Source: JBBSNV01 sp964458605
GTDB taxonomy: Bacteria > Pseudomonadota > Alphaproteobacteria > Reyranellales > JAQSWP01
NCBI GenBank assembly: GCA_964458605.1
Contig: CAYWLS010000002.1
Location: 184,502-248,501, forward strand
Direction of reading: 5' to 3'
Length of the DNA stretch: 64,000 nt
Part shown: piece by piece, positions 17,615-26,232 of the stretch
How the letters are laid out: every line of letters starts with the position of its first letter
How positions within the stretch are numbered: the stretch's first letter is position 1
The notes under the pieces: model-generated
What the model was told of the DNA's origin: nothing
The model's database searches: none
The model's input: the letters and a program-made list of their open reading frames with translations, nothing else
Position numbers and translations under genes: made by a program

Positions 17615-18394
17615 ATGAGCGAGGCAGTTCCGGTCTTCGCGACTGTTCCGCGAGTGCGCCAGGTTGCGCTCGATCGGCCGTGGAGCTGGCTGCGCGCCGG
17701 CTGGATCGATCTGGTGCGCACGCCCGATGCCAGCCTGGCCTACGGCCTGGCCCTGGCAGCATTCAGCGCGGCGATTTCGCTTGGACTGTGGCTGGCCGAC
17801 CTGCTCTATCTGCTGCTGCCGCTCACCACTGGCTTTGCCCTGGTGGCGCCGATGCTGGCGGTCGGCGTCTACGAGATCAGCCGACAGCAGGAACTCGGCC
17901 AGCCGGCTTCGTTCCGCAGCACGACCGGCGCGATCCGACGCAACATGTCGCAGCTTGCCGCCATGGGCCTGCTGCTTGCCCTGCTGCATCTGGTGTGGGT
18001 GCGTATCGCCATCCTGCTCTATGCGCTGTTCTTCTCGGGCCAGAATCCGAGCCTCGGCGAAGCCATCAACAACATGGTGTTCACCAATGTCGGCCTGGCC
18101 TTCCTGGTGCTTGGCACCTCGATCGGCTTCGTGCTGGCGGCGATCGCCTTCGCCATCAGTGCCGTCTCCCTGCCGATGCTGGTGGACAAGCCGGTCAGCG
18201 CGTTCACGGCCGTGGCCACCAGCGTCGCTGCGGTGCGTCGCAACGCCAAGCCGATGGCGCTGTGGGCTGTGCTGATCGCCGGCTTCACGGCGCTCGGGAT
18301 CGTCACTTTCTATCTGGGCTTGATCCTGGTGCTGCCGCTGATCGGCCACGCCACCTGGCACGCCTATCGCGATTTGGTCGAATTGCCGGGCTAG
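17615..18394 (+). CDS. DUF2189 membrane protein
   Basis: A 259-residue protein of the DUF2189 family with about six membrane helices: pairs near the N terminus (LAYGLALAAFSAAISLGLWL and LLYLLLPLTTGFALVAPML), then after the GVYEISRQQELG segment typical of the family, and a last pair ending GHATWHAYRDLV, also characteristic. Function is unknown. The ATG at 17615 is preceded by GGGAGGAG and was preferred to an upstream in-frame start that would lie on the FNR box. It diverges from ccoN and is often found next to cbb3 oxidase genes; the shared box suggests microaerobic expression. Confidence 0.85.
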   Translation: MSEAVPVFATVPRVRQVALDRPWSWLRAGWIDLVRTPDASLAYGLALAAFSAAISLGLWLADLLYLLLPLTTGFALVAPMLAVGVYEISRQQELGQPASFRSTTGAIRRNMSQLAAMGLLLALLHLVWVRIAILLYALFFSGQNPSLGEAINNMVFTNVGLAFLVLGTSIGFVLAAIAFAISAVSLPMLVDKPVSAFTAVATSVAAVRRNAKPMALWAVLIAGFTALGIVTFYLGLILVLPLIGHATWHAYRDLVELPG

Positions 18395-19122
18395 ATCCCG
18401 GCCAACTGCGCCGCGAACAGCATCAGCAGTACCGCATTCAGCGCCAGCAGCGGCGCCGTCAGGCGTCGCAGCATGCCGCGCCAGCGCTGCGCCAGCGTGG
18501 CGCCCGCGAAACCCGCCACCATCAGGATCGGCGCCGTACCGGCGGCGAAGGCCGCCATGCCGAGCGCGCCGAGAATCGGATCGCCCGTGCCGCCGGCAAC
18601 GGCCAGGGCGGCATAGACCAGGCCACAAGGCAGGAAGCCCAATGCAACGCCCAGCAGGTATCCCTTGACGCCGCGCGGATCGGCCGCCAGCGGCTGCACC
18701 AGCCGGGTCAAGCCGTTCATCAGGCGGCCCGAGATCGGCAAGGACAGCCCGGGCAGGCGGTTGAGCGCCATCAGCAGGAACAGGATCGCCCCCAGCGCCA
18801 GCAGCAAGCCCGCCACCCAGCGAAAGCCGCTCCAGCCGACGAAAGCATGGGAGATCGCCGCCGCCGCGGCGCCCATCGCGGCATAGGAGGTGGCGCGGCC
18901 GAAATGGTACCTCAGCAGAGCCGCCGCCCGTAGCCGGCGCCATTCGCTCATCGCGCCACCGCTGCCGTCGACGCGGTTGGCCACCTGCGCCAGCACAAAG
19001 GGCGAGCACATGCCGATGCAATGGGTGGCGCTGCCGATGACGCCGGCCAGAAACAGGCTGCCCAGAATGCCGTAGGACGGCAGCCAGGCAGCAAGGTCGA
19101 AAGGTCCGCAGTCATGGGTCAT
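18391..19122 (-). CDS. TauE/SafE-like (UreH-type) membrane protein
   Basis: A 243-residue membrane protein with about six helices. The segment GVIGSATHCIGMCSPFVL near the N terminus, with the CxGMC motif, is typical of the UreH-like sulfite exporter/cytochrome biogenesis-related family that accompanies cbb3 oxidase operons. The later LGFLPCGLVYAAL repeats a Cys-containing motif; the two suggest metal or thiol handling, such as copper supply. Convergent with the DUF2189 gene (four-base overlap) and divergent from fnrL across an FNR box. Confidence 0.85.
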   Translation of the reverse strand: MTHDCGPFDLAAWLPSYGILGSLFLAGVIGSATHCIGMCSPFVLAQVANRVDGSGGAMSEWRRLRAAALLRYHFGRATSYAAMGAAAAAISHAFVGWSGFRWVAGLLLALGAILFLLMALNRLPGLSLPISGRLMNGLTRLVQPLAADPRGVKGYLLGVALGFLPCGLVYAALAVAGGTGDPILGALGMAAFAAGTAPILMVAGFAGATLAQRWRGMLRRLTAPLLALNAVLLMLFAAQLAGI

Positions 19123-19158
19123 GACCGCGCACGCTAGGGATCGCGCCCGCCCCCGACC

Positions 19159-19172
19159 TTGATTTCAATCAA
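19159..19172. promoter_or_regulatory. perfect FNR/FixK box between the TauE-like gene and fnrL
   Basis: TTGATTTCAATCAA is a perfect palindromic match to TTGAT-N4-ATCAA. It is 36 bases before the fnrL start and 37 before the divergent TauE-like gene. Its closeness to the fnrL start fits autoregulation, while the divergent gene may be activated. Confidence 0.85.
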
Positions 19173-19207
19173 GGGCAACTTCGCCGCGATCAAGCAGAAT
19201 AAAATCG

Positions 19208-19987
19208 ATGAATCGGTTCTCCCAACCGCTCGATATCGAAGCCGCGCCCTGCCATGGCGGGCAGCGCTTCGAGGATTGCGTGCATTGTCACGTGCGGCGA
19301 CTGGCCATCTGCGGCGCATTGGAGCCGGCCGAACTCGAGCCGATGGCCCGGCTGGTCACCCACAAGCGCCTGGCCAAGGGAGACCAGCTGTTCGAGGAGA
19401 ACGCCGCAGCCGATCACGTCTACACGCTGACCTCCGGCGCGATGCGGCTCTACAAGCTCCTGCCCGACGGGCGGCGGCAGATCATCGGCTTCGCCCTGCC
19501 CGGCGACTTCCTGGGCCTGACCGCCACCCAGCGCTATTTCTATTCGGCCGAGAGCATCGCCGATTCGACGCTGTGCCGCTTCAGGCAGGCCGATCTTGCG
19601 GTGCTGTTCCGGCTGTTTCCACAGATGCAGGACCGTCTGCTGCGCATGACCAGCGGCGAGCTGGCGGCGGCGCAGGACCAGATGCTGTCGCTGGGCCGCA
19701 AGGAGCCGGTGGAGCGCGTCGCCACGTTTCTGGCGAGCCTGGCGCGGCGGCTGCGTCGCTTCGGCGATCCCGGCCCCTATGTCACCCTACCGATGACGCG
19801 CGCCGATATCGCCGACTATCTCGGCCTGACCATCGAAACGATCAGTCGCAGCTTCACCAAGCTGAAGACCGCGCGCCTCATCGCGCTGCCGTCGCCGGAG
19901 CGGGTGTTCATCGCCGATCCGGCCAAGCTGGCCGCCCTGGCGCGCGGCGAACGGGCGCAGAGCGGTCGGGGCCAAGGCAGCGAATAG
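19208..19987 (+). CDS. fnrL: FnrL-type oxygen-responsive Crp/Fnr regulator
   Basis: A 259-residue Crp/Fnr family protein. Cys24, Cys27 and Cys35 form the CX2C-X7-C arrangement known from alphaproteobacterial FnrL, with Cys15 and Cys123 as other candidates for the fourth ligand of an oxygen-labile [4Fe-4S] cluster. The cyclic-nucleotide-binding-like barrel is followed by a helix-turn-helix whose recognition helix TIETISRSFTKLK carries the E-SR residues that read TTGAT. It likely activates the ccoNOQP operon through the boxes at 17548 and 19159. Confidence 0.92.
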   Translation: MNRFSQPLDIEAAPCHGGQRFEDCVHCHVRRLAICGALEPAELEPMARLVTHKRLAKGDQLFEENAAADHVYTLTSGAMRLYKLLPDGRRQIIGFALPGDFLGLTATQRYFYSAESIADSTLCRFRQADLAVLFRLFPQMQDRLLRMTSGELAAAQDQMLSLGRKEPVERVATFLASLARRLRRFGDPGPYVTLPMTRADIADYLGLTIETISRSFTKLKTARLIALPSPERVFIADPAKLAALARGERAQSGRGQGSE

Positions 19988-20009
19988 GTTCCGACGTTGG
20001 CGAAGCTCT

Positions 20010-20739
20010 TCATCGCCTCCGGCACGGCCTCCGGTCGCCGTATCTGAGCTTGCGCACCTTGGCCAAAGCCAGCCCGGCAAACGCATCGGCGATCTTCTCC
20101 GCCACCAGGATGCGCTTGGCCGCCGTGCGACGCTGGCCCGAGTTCTTGGTGGCCCCGGCCACGGCCAACTCGGCGTTCTCCAGGTCGGCCTCTGCCATCA
20201 CGATCGGCGGATCGTTGCCGTCCAGCTCCGGCACCACGCGGCGATAGCCCGCTTTCCCGGCGATGCATTTGCCGACCGGCACGCTGCCGGTGAAGGTCAC
20301 AAGATCGATATTCGGGTGACGATCATCGCGTCGCCGAAGCCGCCGGCAGGCCGGTGACCACCGACAGCATCGGCGGCGGCAGGCCGGCCTCGTACAACAT
20401 ATCGGCCAGCGCCAGCGCGATGAGCGGCGGCAGCGCGGTGGACTTGACCACGATGCGGTTGTTGGTGGCGATGGCCGGCGCGATCTTGTGCGCCACCATA
20501 TCGAGCGGATGGTTGAACGGCGTGATGGCTGATCGCGCCCAGCAACGGTGACGTGACTGCTCTCGCCGCCGGCCAGCGCCGTGATGCGCTCGAACGCTGC
20601 CTGGTTGATGCGCAGGTGGCGCGTCGCGTGAGCCCCAGCCGTGCGGCATCGCCTGCCTGACCGCGCGCCACGTGGTCAGCGGCCCCGGCGTCAGCAGCAA
20701 TGGATCGCCGGTTTCGGAGACGGCAGGCGGCTGCGCCAT
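20010..20739 (-). pseudogene. remnant of phnW fused to a fragment of phosphonoacetaldehyde dehydrogenase (phnY-like)
   Basis: The first frame from 20739 reads like the start of 2-aminoethylphosphonate aminotransferase: LLLTPGPLTT then MPHGWGSRD. The reading then breaks; another frame gives LRINQAAFERITALAGGE. After this it turns directly into aldehyde-dehydrogenase sequence ITPFNHPLDMVAHKIAPAIATNN and LYEAGLPPPMLSVVTG, breaks again, and continues as TFTGSVPVGK and GATKNSGQRRTAAKRILV up to about 20010. The catalytic Cys of GQRCT is Arg, ELGGND reads ELDGND, and the C-terminal third is missing. So an AEP-degradation gene pair has lost its middle, end and frame. Confidence 0.85.
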
Positions 20740-20781
20740 GGAAGCTCCTTCGAAAACCGCGCCCAGAGTCGACTCGCCTCT

Positions 20782-20802
20782 ACTATAATTCAAATATATA
20801 GT
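20782..20802. promoter_or_regulatory. inverted repeat ACTATA-N9-TATAGT upstream of the LysR gene
   Basis: A short AT-rich inverted repeat in the 91-base spacer between the pseudogene and the LysR gene, in otherwise GC-rich DNA. It is placed as expected for a LysR-type site controlling the divergent, now broken phn gene and the regulator itself. Confidence 0.45.
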
Positions 20803-20830
20803 GGCGATGTTACATATCGGTTAATCCTAT

Positions 20831-21712
20831 ATGAGACTGACCCAGCTCCGCGCCTTCCACCTGGTGGCACGCGACCGCAGCTTCACCGCCGCGGCGCGCT
20901 CGGCCGGCGTCAGCCAGCCCACCATCTCGGGCCAGGTGCGGGCGCTGGAGGACAGCTACCGGGTGCGGCTGCTCGAGCGCCGCCCGCGCGGCGCGCGGCT
21001 GACCGAGCTGGGCCAGCGCCTGTTCGCCATCACCAACCGGCTGTTCGCCCTGGAGGACGAGGCGCTGGCGCTGCTGTCCGGCGTCAGGACGCTGGCACGG
21101 GGCCATCTGCGGGTCGCCGCCGACAGCGCCTATCACGTCATGCCGGTGCTGGCCGAACTGCGCAGCCGCCACAAGGGCGTCACCTTCTCGCTGTCGATCG
21201 GCAATTCGGCCGACGTGCTGAAGCAGTTGTTCGACTTCGAGGCGGAGGTGGCGGTGATGGCCAAGACCGTGTCCGATCCGCGCCTGCATTCGCTGCTGCT
21301 GCAGCACGACGATATCGTGCTGTTCGTGCCGCGGCGCCACGGCTGGGCCGGCCGCCGGCGCGTCAAGCTGCAGGACCTGGCGGGCCAGGCCGTCGTGCTG
21401 CGCGAGCGCGGCTCGATCGCGCGCGAGACCTTCGAACAGGCGCTGGCCGAAAGCGGCGTGCGGCCGGGCAGCCTGATCGACGTGCAGACCCGCGAGGGCG
21501 TGCGCGAGGCGGTCGCCGCCGGCTTCGGCATCGGCGTGGTGTTCCGCAGCGAATTCGGCAACGACAGGCGTTTCGTGTCCCTGGCCATCGCCGACCGCCG
21601 AATCGAAGTGGCCGAATACGCCGTGTGCCTGCAGGAAAGCCTGCGCCTGGGCCTGGTGCGCGCCTTCATGGACCGGGCGGCCGCCATGACGGGAAAGCCG
21701 GCAACCCCTTGA
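20831..21712 (+). CDS. LysR-family regulator, probably of the lost phosphonate pathway
   Basis: A 293-residue LysR protein: N-terminal helix-turn-helix (LTQLRAFHLVARDRSFTAAA, then VSQPTISGQVRALED) and a C-terminal substrate-binding domain containing LRVAADSAYHVMPVLAEL. It diverges from the phnW-phnY remnant, the usual arrangement for a LysR regulator and its target, so it probably once controlled 2-aminoethylphosphonate use. No damage is visible. The sulfate-type transporter gene follows 41 bases downstream in the same direction and might now be a target, but nothing in the sequence shows this. Confidence 0.88.
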   Translation: MRLTQLRAFHLVARDRSFTAAARSAGVSQPTISGQVRALEDSYRVRLLERRPRGARLTELGQRLFAITNRLFALEDEALALLSGVRTLARGHLRVAADSAYHVMPVLAELRSRHKGVTFSLSIGNSADVLKQLFDFEAEVAVMAKTVSDPRLHSLLLQHDDIVLFVPRRHGWAGRRRVKLQDLAGQAVVLRERGSIARETFEQALAESGVRPGSLIDVQTREGVREAVAAGFGIGVVFRSEFGNDRRFVSLAIADRRIEVAEYAVCLQESLRLGLVRAFMDRAAAMTGKPATP

Positions 21713-21753
21713 ACTGAATCAACCTCATCCATCGCAAGCGCTTAGGATCGGAT

Positions 21754-23469
21754 ATGAGCATCAGTCTTCGTCCCGACGATCTGCCGCCCAGCGCCAATGC
21801 CGCCGGCTGGCATCTGTTTGTCCCCAAGCTCTACACCACCTTGCGCCAGGGCTATCGGCCGGTCGACCTGCGCCACGATCTGATCGCCGGGCTGACGGTG
21901 GCGATCGTCGCCCTGCCGCTGGCCATGGCGCTGGCCATCGCCTCCGGCGCCACGCCCGACAAGGGGCTGATCACCGCCGTGGTGGCCGGCTTCCTGATCT
22001 CGGCGTTGGGCGGCAGCCGCTTCCAGATCGGCGGGCCGACCGGCGCCTTCGTGGTGGTGGTGTTCGACGTCATCCAGCGCCACGGCTATGACGGGCTGGT
22101 GGTCGCCACCCTGATGGCCGGAGCCATCCTGGTGGTGGCCGGACTGGCGCGGCTGGGCAGCTGGATCAAGTTCATCCCCGAACCGGTGGTGACCGGCTTC
22201 ACCGCCGGCATCGCCGTCATCATCTTCAGCAGCCAGATCAAGGATTTCTTCGGCCTCGCCATGGCCCAGGTGCCGGCCGAGTTCTTCGACAAGTGGCAGG
22301 CCTTCTGGGCGGCGCGCGACACGGTCAGCCTGCCCGCCCTGGCCATCACCTTGGGCGCGCTGGCGATCATCGCAGCGCTGCGCCGCTTCGCGCCGCGCTG
22401 GCCGGGCTTCCTGATCGCGGTGCTGGCGGCCTCGCTGGCGGCGGCCCTGCTGCATCTGCCGCTCGACACGATCGGCTCGCGCTTCGGCGGCATCGCTGCC
22501 AGCTTTCCGGCGCCGCGACTGCCGCATTTCGACCTGACGCGGCTGCACGAGCTGCTGCCCTCGGCTTTCACCATCGCCTTCCTGGCCGGCGTCGAATCGC
22601 TGCTCTCGGCCGTGGTGGCCGACGGCATGACCGGCCGGCGCCACCGCTCCAACTGCGAATTGGTGGCGCAGGGCGTGGCCAACGCCGCCTCGGCGCTGTT
22701 CACCGGCCTGCCGGCCACCGGCGCCATCGCCCGCACCGCCACCAACATCCGCTCCGGCGCACGCTCGCCGATCGCCGGCATGGCGCATGCGCTGTTCGTG
22801 CTGCTGTTCATGCTGCTGCTGGCGCCGCTGGCCTATTTCGTGCCGCTGGCCAGCCTGGCCGCGGTGCTGGCGGTGGTGGCCTGGAACATGAGCGAGAGCC
22901 ACCGCTTCTTCCGGCTGCTGCGCGGACCATGGGGCGACCGCGCGGTGCTGCTGGCGACCTTCGGCCTGACGGTGGCGGTCGATCTCACGGTGGCGATCGA
23001 GGTCGGCGTGGTGCTGGCGGCCATTCTGTTCATGCACCGCATGAGCCAGGTGGTTACGGTCAGCAGCGGCGCGGCGCTGCTCGAGACCGATCGCGACGAC
23101 CTGGCGCGGCCGCCGGTCGACCAATATACCCAGCGCGACGCGCTGCCGCCGGGCGTCGAGGTCTACAAGCTGCGCGGGCCGCTGTTCTTCGGCTCGGCCG
23201 ACCGGCTGACCGACCTGCTCGACCGCATCGGCGGCCACCACCGCGTCTTCATCCTGCGCATGCGCGACATGTCGATGATCGATTCGACCGGCGCCAGCCG
23301 CCTGCGCGATTTCATCGAGCAGTGCCGTCGCCGCGGCATCACGATCGTGATGTCGCGCCTGCAGCCGCAGCCGCGCGACATGCTGCAGCGCCTGGGGCTG
23401 CTCGACGGCGTCGAGCAGGCGCGCAACTATGGCGAGGCGCTGGCGCTGGCCCAGCGCCTGGCGGCTTAG
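21754..23469 (+). CDS. SulP-family anion transporter with STAS domain
   Basis: A 571-residue SulP (SLC26-type) inner-membrane transporter. The N-terminal part has DLRHDLIAGLTVAIVALPLAMA, the typical SulP entrance, then GGPTGAF, and about ten to fourteen hydrophobic segments to residue 430. The C-terminal STAS domain has the RMRDMSMIDSTG phosphate-site-like segment. Substrate (sulfate, bicarbonate or a dicarboxylate) cannot be told from sequence. A LysR gene precedes it by 41 bases. Confidence 0.92.
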   Translation: MSISLRPDDLPPSANAAGWHLFVPKLYTTLRQGYRPVDLRHDLIAGLTVAIVALPLAMALAIASGATPDKGLITAVVAGFLISALGGSRFQIGGPTGAFVVVVFDVIQRHGYDGLVVATLMAGAILVVAGLARLGSWIKFIPEPVVTGFTAGIAVIIFSSQIKDFFGLAMAQVPAEFFDKWQAFWAARDTVSLPALAITLGALAIIAALRRFAPRWPGFLIAVLAASLAAALLHLPLDTIGSRFGGIAASFPAPRLPHFDLTRLHELLPSAFTIAFLAGVESLLSAVVADGMTGRRHRSNCELVAQGVANAASALFTGLPATGAIARTATNIRSGARSPIAGMAHALFVLLFMLLLAPLAYFVPLASLAAVLAVVAWNMSESHRFFRLLRGPWGDRAVLLATFGLTVAVDLTVAIEVGVVLAAILFMHRMSQVVTVSSGAALLETDRDDLARPPVDQYTQRDALPPGVEVYKLRGPLFFGSADRLTDLLDRIGGHHRVFILRMRDMSMIDSTGASRLRDFIEQCRRRGITIVMSRLQPQPRDMLQRLGLLDGVEQARNYGEALALAQRLAA

Positions 23470-23492
23470 GCCGGCGCGGGACCGCGCGGGAT

Positions 23493-23516
23493 CGCCCGGG
23501 CGGCCCTGGCCGGGCG
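23493..23516. terminator. GC-rich hairpin between convergent SulP and SDR genes
   Basis: Arms CGCCCGG (23493-23499) and CCGGGCG (23510-23516) can pair. It lies between two converging genes, so it may act as a weak two-way terminator. It has no T-run, so confidence is low. Confidence 0.35.
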
Positions 23517-23518
23517 GC

Positions 23519-24271
23519 TCAGGTCAGCGCCTGGCCGCCATCGACCACGACGGTCTGGCCGGTGATCCAGCTCGCCAGGTCGGAGGCCAGGAAAGCCACC
23601 ACATTGGCGACCTCCTCCGGCCTGCCCATGCGGCCCCATGGCACGCGCGCCAGCACCGCGTCGTAGAGCTTGCGGTCGTGCAGGCGGCGCTGCTCCCAGG
23701 TGCCGCCGGGGAATTCGATCGAGCCCGGCGCCACGCAGTTGACGCGGATCTTCTTGGGCGCCAGCAGCACGGCCTGGGTCATGGCGTATTGGTTGAGCGC
23801 CGCCTTGATGGCGCCGTAGGGCGGATTGCGCGGCGACGGCTTGAGCGCAGAGATCGAGGAGATGTGGATGATCGAGCCGCCGCCCGCCCTCTCGATCAGC
23901 GGGATCGCCACCTGGCAGGCCCGCATGCTGGCCAGCAGATCGACCGCCACCGCATCGCCCCAACCCTTGTCGTCGTCGCTGCTGCCGAAGCCGGAGGCGT
24001 TGTTGACCAGGATATCGATACCGCCCAGCGCCTCGGCCGCCGCCTTCACATAGGCTTTCACCGCCTTGCCGTCGGCCAGGTCGCAGCTTTGCGCGTGAAG
24101 CTTGGCGCCCGTGGCCTTCAGTTCCGCGGCCGTCGCATCCAGTGCACCCTGCCCGCGTGCACAGATCGAAACCGCCGCACCGGTCTGCGCCAGGAGCAGC
24201 GCGATCGAACGACCGATACCGCGACTGCCGCCGGCGACAATGGCCCGCCTGCCGCTGAACTGGATTTTCAT
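23519..24271 (-). CDS. short-chain dehydrogenase/reductase
   Basis: A classical SDR of 250 residues: cofactor motif GGSRGIG (14-20), NNAS, then the Ser-Tyr-Lys set in HISSIS and YGAIKAAL, and the C-terminal ITGQTVVVDGG. An Arg after the first strand loop (CARGQ) suggests NADP preference, with caution. The ATG at 24271 (MKIQFSGRRAIV) is used; the frame upstream is AT-rich promoter DNA. Similar SDRs are annotated as enoyl-reductase-like or 2,4-dienoyl-CoA reductase-like, but its substrate is unknown. Divergent from marR. Confidence 0.88.
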   Translation of the reverse strand: MKIQFSGRRAIVAGGSRGIGRSIALLLAQTGAAVSICARGQGALDATAAELKATGAKLHAQSCDLADGKAVKAYVKAAAEALGGIDILVNNASGFGSSDDDKGWGDAVAVDLLASMRACQVAIPLIERAGGGSIIHISSISALKPSPRNPPYGAIKAALNQYAMTQAVLLAPKKIRVNCVAPGSIEFPGGTWEQRRLHDRKLYDAVLARVPWGRMGRPEEVANVVAFLASDLASWITGQTVVVDGGQALT

Positions 24272-24284
24272 GTCCCTGACTCCT

Positions 24285-24321
24285 CTGTTTGGCGCTTCGC
24301 TACTGTTTAGCGCTTCGCTAC
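24285..24321. repeat. two tandem copies of an 18-bp unit in the SDR leader
   Basis: CTGTTTRGCGCTTCGCTA is repeated at 24285-24302 and 24303-24320 with one difference. It lies 14 bases before the SDR start, in the region of its promoter or leader. Confidence 0.8.
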
Positions 24322-24379
24322 GCGAACCTGCACGCCGGTCGATGCAGCTATGCGCTTCTTCCCAACTACGATGCAAAGG

Positions 24380-24406
24380 ATTGATAGAGAATGGTTTTCT
24401 ATCAAT
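24380..24406. promoter_or_regulatory. 11+11 bp palindrome, candidate MarR operator
   Basis: ATTGATAGAGA (24380-24390) and TTTCTATCAAT (24396-24406) pair at ten of eleven positions around five bases. It lies between divergent SDR and marR genes, 80 bases before marR. Another inverted pair (TGTTCGCA at 24415, TGCGAACA at 24476) and AAGCAA/TTGCTT at 24443/24462 stand nearer the marR start. Size and placement fit a MarR dimer site. Confidence 0.55.
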
Positions 24407-24486
24407 ACCCGTTTTGTTCGCAGTCATATTGTCCGATATAATAAGCAAGCCTATATTAACGTTGCTTGTAAATGTTGCGAACAGTT

Positions 24487-24975
24487 ATGCCCGGTAACAT
24501 ACCCTATCGAACCTTCGGCTTCGTTCTGCACGACGTGGCCCGCTTGCTGCGCAAACGCTTCGAGCAGAAAGCCCGCAGCCTTGGCCTGACGCGGTCGCAG
24601 TGGCAGGTGCTGGCTCACATTGCCCGCCACGAAGGCATCGGGCAGAGCGCCTTGGCCGACATTCTCGAGATCGAACCCATTACCCTCGGCCGCCTGCTCG
24701 ACAGGCTTGAAGGAGCTGGCTTGGTGGAGCGTCGCGCCAATCCGCGCGACCGCCGCGCCTGGCAGCTCTTCCTGGCGGACAAGGCTCACCCCATTCTCGA
24801 CCGCGTCTGGGAACTGGCTGGCGAGACCCGCGATGAGGCTATGGCGGGCCTGACCCCGGCCGAACAGGACCGGTTGCTCGCCATGCTGATGACCATCCGC
24901 AGCAATCTTTCCGAACGTACTGCGGCGCGCAGCGCTGCGATGCCGGCTGTCTTACGGAGTGCCGACAATGGCTGA
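24487..24975 (+). CDS. MarR-family transcriptional regulator
   Basis: A 162-residue winged-helix protein. Family features: LHDVARLLRKRFEQKARSLG, LTRSQWQVLAHIARHEG, and the wing region LVERRANPRDRRAWQLFL with the DxRxR motif (here NPRDRRA) that MarR proteins share. The ATG at 24487 (MPGNIPYRT) is used. Its end overlaps the start of emrA by eight bases, so it is cotranscribed with the pump and probably represses it, with release by a pump substrate. Confidence 0.92.
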   Translation: MPGNIPYRTFGFVLHDVARLLRKRFEQKARSLGLTRSQWQVLAHIARHEGIGQSALADILEIEPITLGRLLDRLEGAGLVERRANPRDRRAWQLFLADKAHPILDRVWELAGETRDEAMAGLTPAEQDRLLAMLMTIRSNLSERTAARSAAMPAVLRSADNG

Positions 24976-26230
24976 TGGCGAGGGTAACGCCCTACGCAGA
25001 CAATCGCGCGAGGATTCGGCGCCCCGATCGGGCGAACCGCGCAGCGATGCCGCCGGGCCCCGGCCGATCGATTTGCGCGCCGACGCCACGCCCAAGCCGG
25101 CGGAGCCAAAGAGCGAGGCGCTCAAGCGGGCGGTGGAGGCGCCGCACGGCGCTCCCCATGGCGGCACGCCGGCGCGTGGCCGCAAGAAGCCTTCCCGGCG
25201 CCGGTCGGTGCGTTTCTTCCTGCTGCTGCTCGGGCCGCTGGTACTGATCGTGGGCGGCATTTTCATGTATCTGAACGGCGGTCGTTACGTCACGACCGAC
25301 AACGCGTATGTGCAAGCCGACAAGCTCACCGTGACCACCGACGTGTCCGGCGTGGTGGCGTCGATCGCCGTCAAGGAAGGCCAGCGCGTCAAGGTCGGCG
25401 ACGTGCTGTTCAAACTCGACGAGGAGCCCTTTCGCATCGCCCTGAACGGGGCGCAGGCGCAGCTGGCGACGGTTGCCGCCGATCTGGCCGCACAGCAGGC
25501 CAATTATCGGGAGAAGCTGGCCGATATCAAGAAGGCCGAGGCCGATCTCGACTACTACAACCGTGAATTCGACCGCCAGTCGGCCCTCGCCGCCTCGCGC
25601 GTAGCGTCCCAGGCGGCGCTGGACGTCGCGCGCCACAATCGCGACGCCGCCCAGCAGTCGATCGCCGCCCTGCAACAGCAGGCTGCCGCCTTGCTCGCCC
25701 AATTGGGCGGCGCACCCGACCTGCCGGTTGCCCAGCAACCGCGCTACCAGCAGGCCCAGGCCGCCGTCGATTCGGCGCAGCGCAACCTGCGCCGCACCGT
25801 GGTGACCGCATCGATTGCCGGCGTCGCGACCAACGTCGACAAGCTGCAGGTCGGTCAGTATCTGCCCGCCGCGCAAGGTGCCTTCAACCTGGTGGCGACC
25901 GATCAGGTCTGGATCGAGGGCAATCCGAAGGAAACCGACCTCACCTACGTGAAGGTGGGCGACAAGGCGACCGTAACGGTCGACAGCTTCCCGGGCCGCA
26001 CCTGGGCCGGCACGGTGTGCAGCATCAGCCCCGCGACCGGCGCGGAGTTCTCGCTGCTGCCGGCCCAGAATTCGTCGGGCAACTGGGTCAAGGTAGTGCA
26101 GCGCATCCCGCTGCGAGTCTGCGTCGCCCAGCAGGACGGCGCGCCGCAGATACGCTCCGGCATGAGCGTCGAGGTGGAGATCGACACCGGCCACCAGCGC
26201 CACTTCAGCGATCTGTTCAGCTGGCTCTAG
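24968..26230 (+). CDS. emrA: EmrA/HlyD-type membrane fusion protein
   Basis: Periplasmic adaptor of an EmrAB-type efflux pump, 420 residues. It has an Arg-rich cytoplasmic N terminus (RGRKKPSRRRSVR), one membrane helix (FFLLLLGPLVLIVGGIFMYL), the TDNAYVQADKL lipoyl-domain entry typical of EmrA, a coiled-coil hairpin rich in Gln and Ala, and a second half-lipoyl segment (TVVTASIAGVATNVDKLQVGQ). The ATG at 24968 has GGAGT ten bases upstream. The N-terminal 70 residues are longer than in E. coli EmrA and low in complexity. Confidence 0.92.
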   Translation: MADGEGNALRRQSREDSAPRSGEPRSDAAGPRPIDLRADATPKPAEPKSEALKRAVEAPHGAPHGGTPARGRKKPSRRRSVRFFLLLLGPLVLIVGGIFMYLNGGRYVTTDNAYVQADKLTVTTDVSGVVASIAVKEGQRVKVGDVLFKLDEEPFRIALNGAQAQLATVAADLAAQQANYREKLADIKKAEADLDYYNREFDRQSALAASRVASQAALDVARHNRDAAQQSIAALQQQAAALLAQLGGAPDLPVAQQPRYQQAQAAVDSAQRNLRRTVVTASIAGVATNVDKLQVGQYLPAAQGAFNLVATDQVWIEGNPKETDLTYVKVGDKATVTVDSFPGRTWAGTVCSISPATGAEFSLLPAQNSSGNWVKVVQRIPLRVCVAQQDGAPQIRSGMSVEVEIDTGHQRHFSDLFSWL

Positions 26231-26232
26231 CC

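Noticed and set aside
15514..18933. Open frame of about 1139 codons on the plus strand
   Set aside because: It lies antisense to ccoO and ccoN and then across the DUF2189 gene out of frame; composition is shadow-like and there is no start signal.
20323..20739. Reading the phnW/phnY remnant as a live aldehyde dehydrogenase
   Set aside because: The frame breaks at least twice, the catalytic Cys is Arg and the C terminus is missing.
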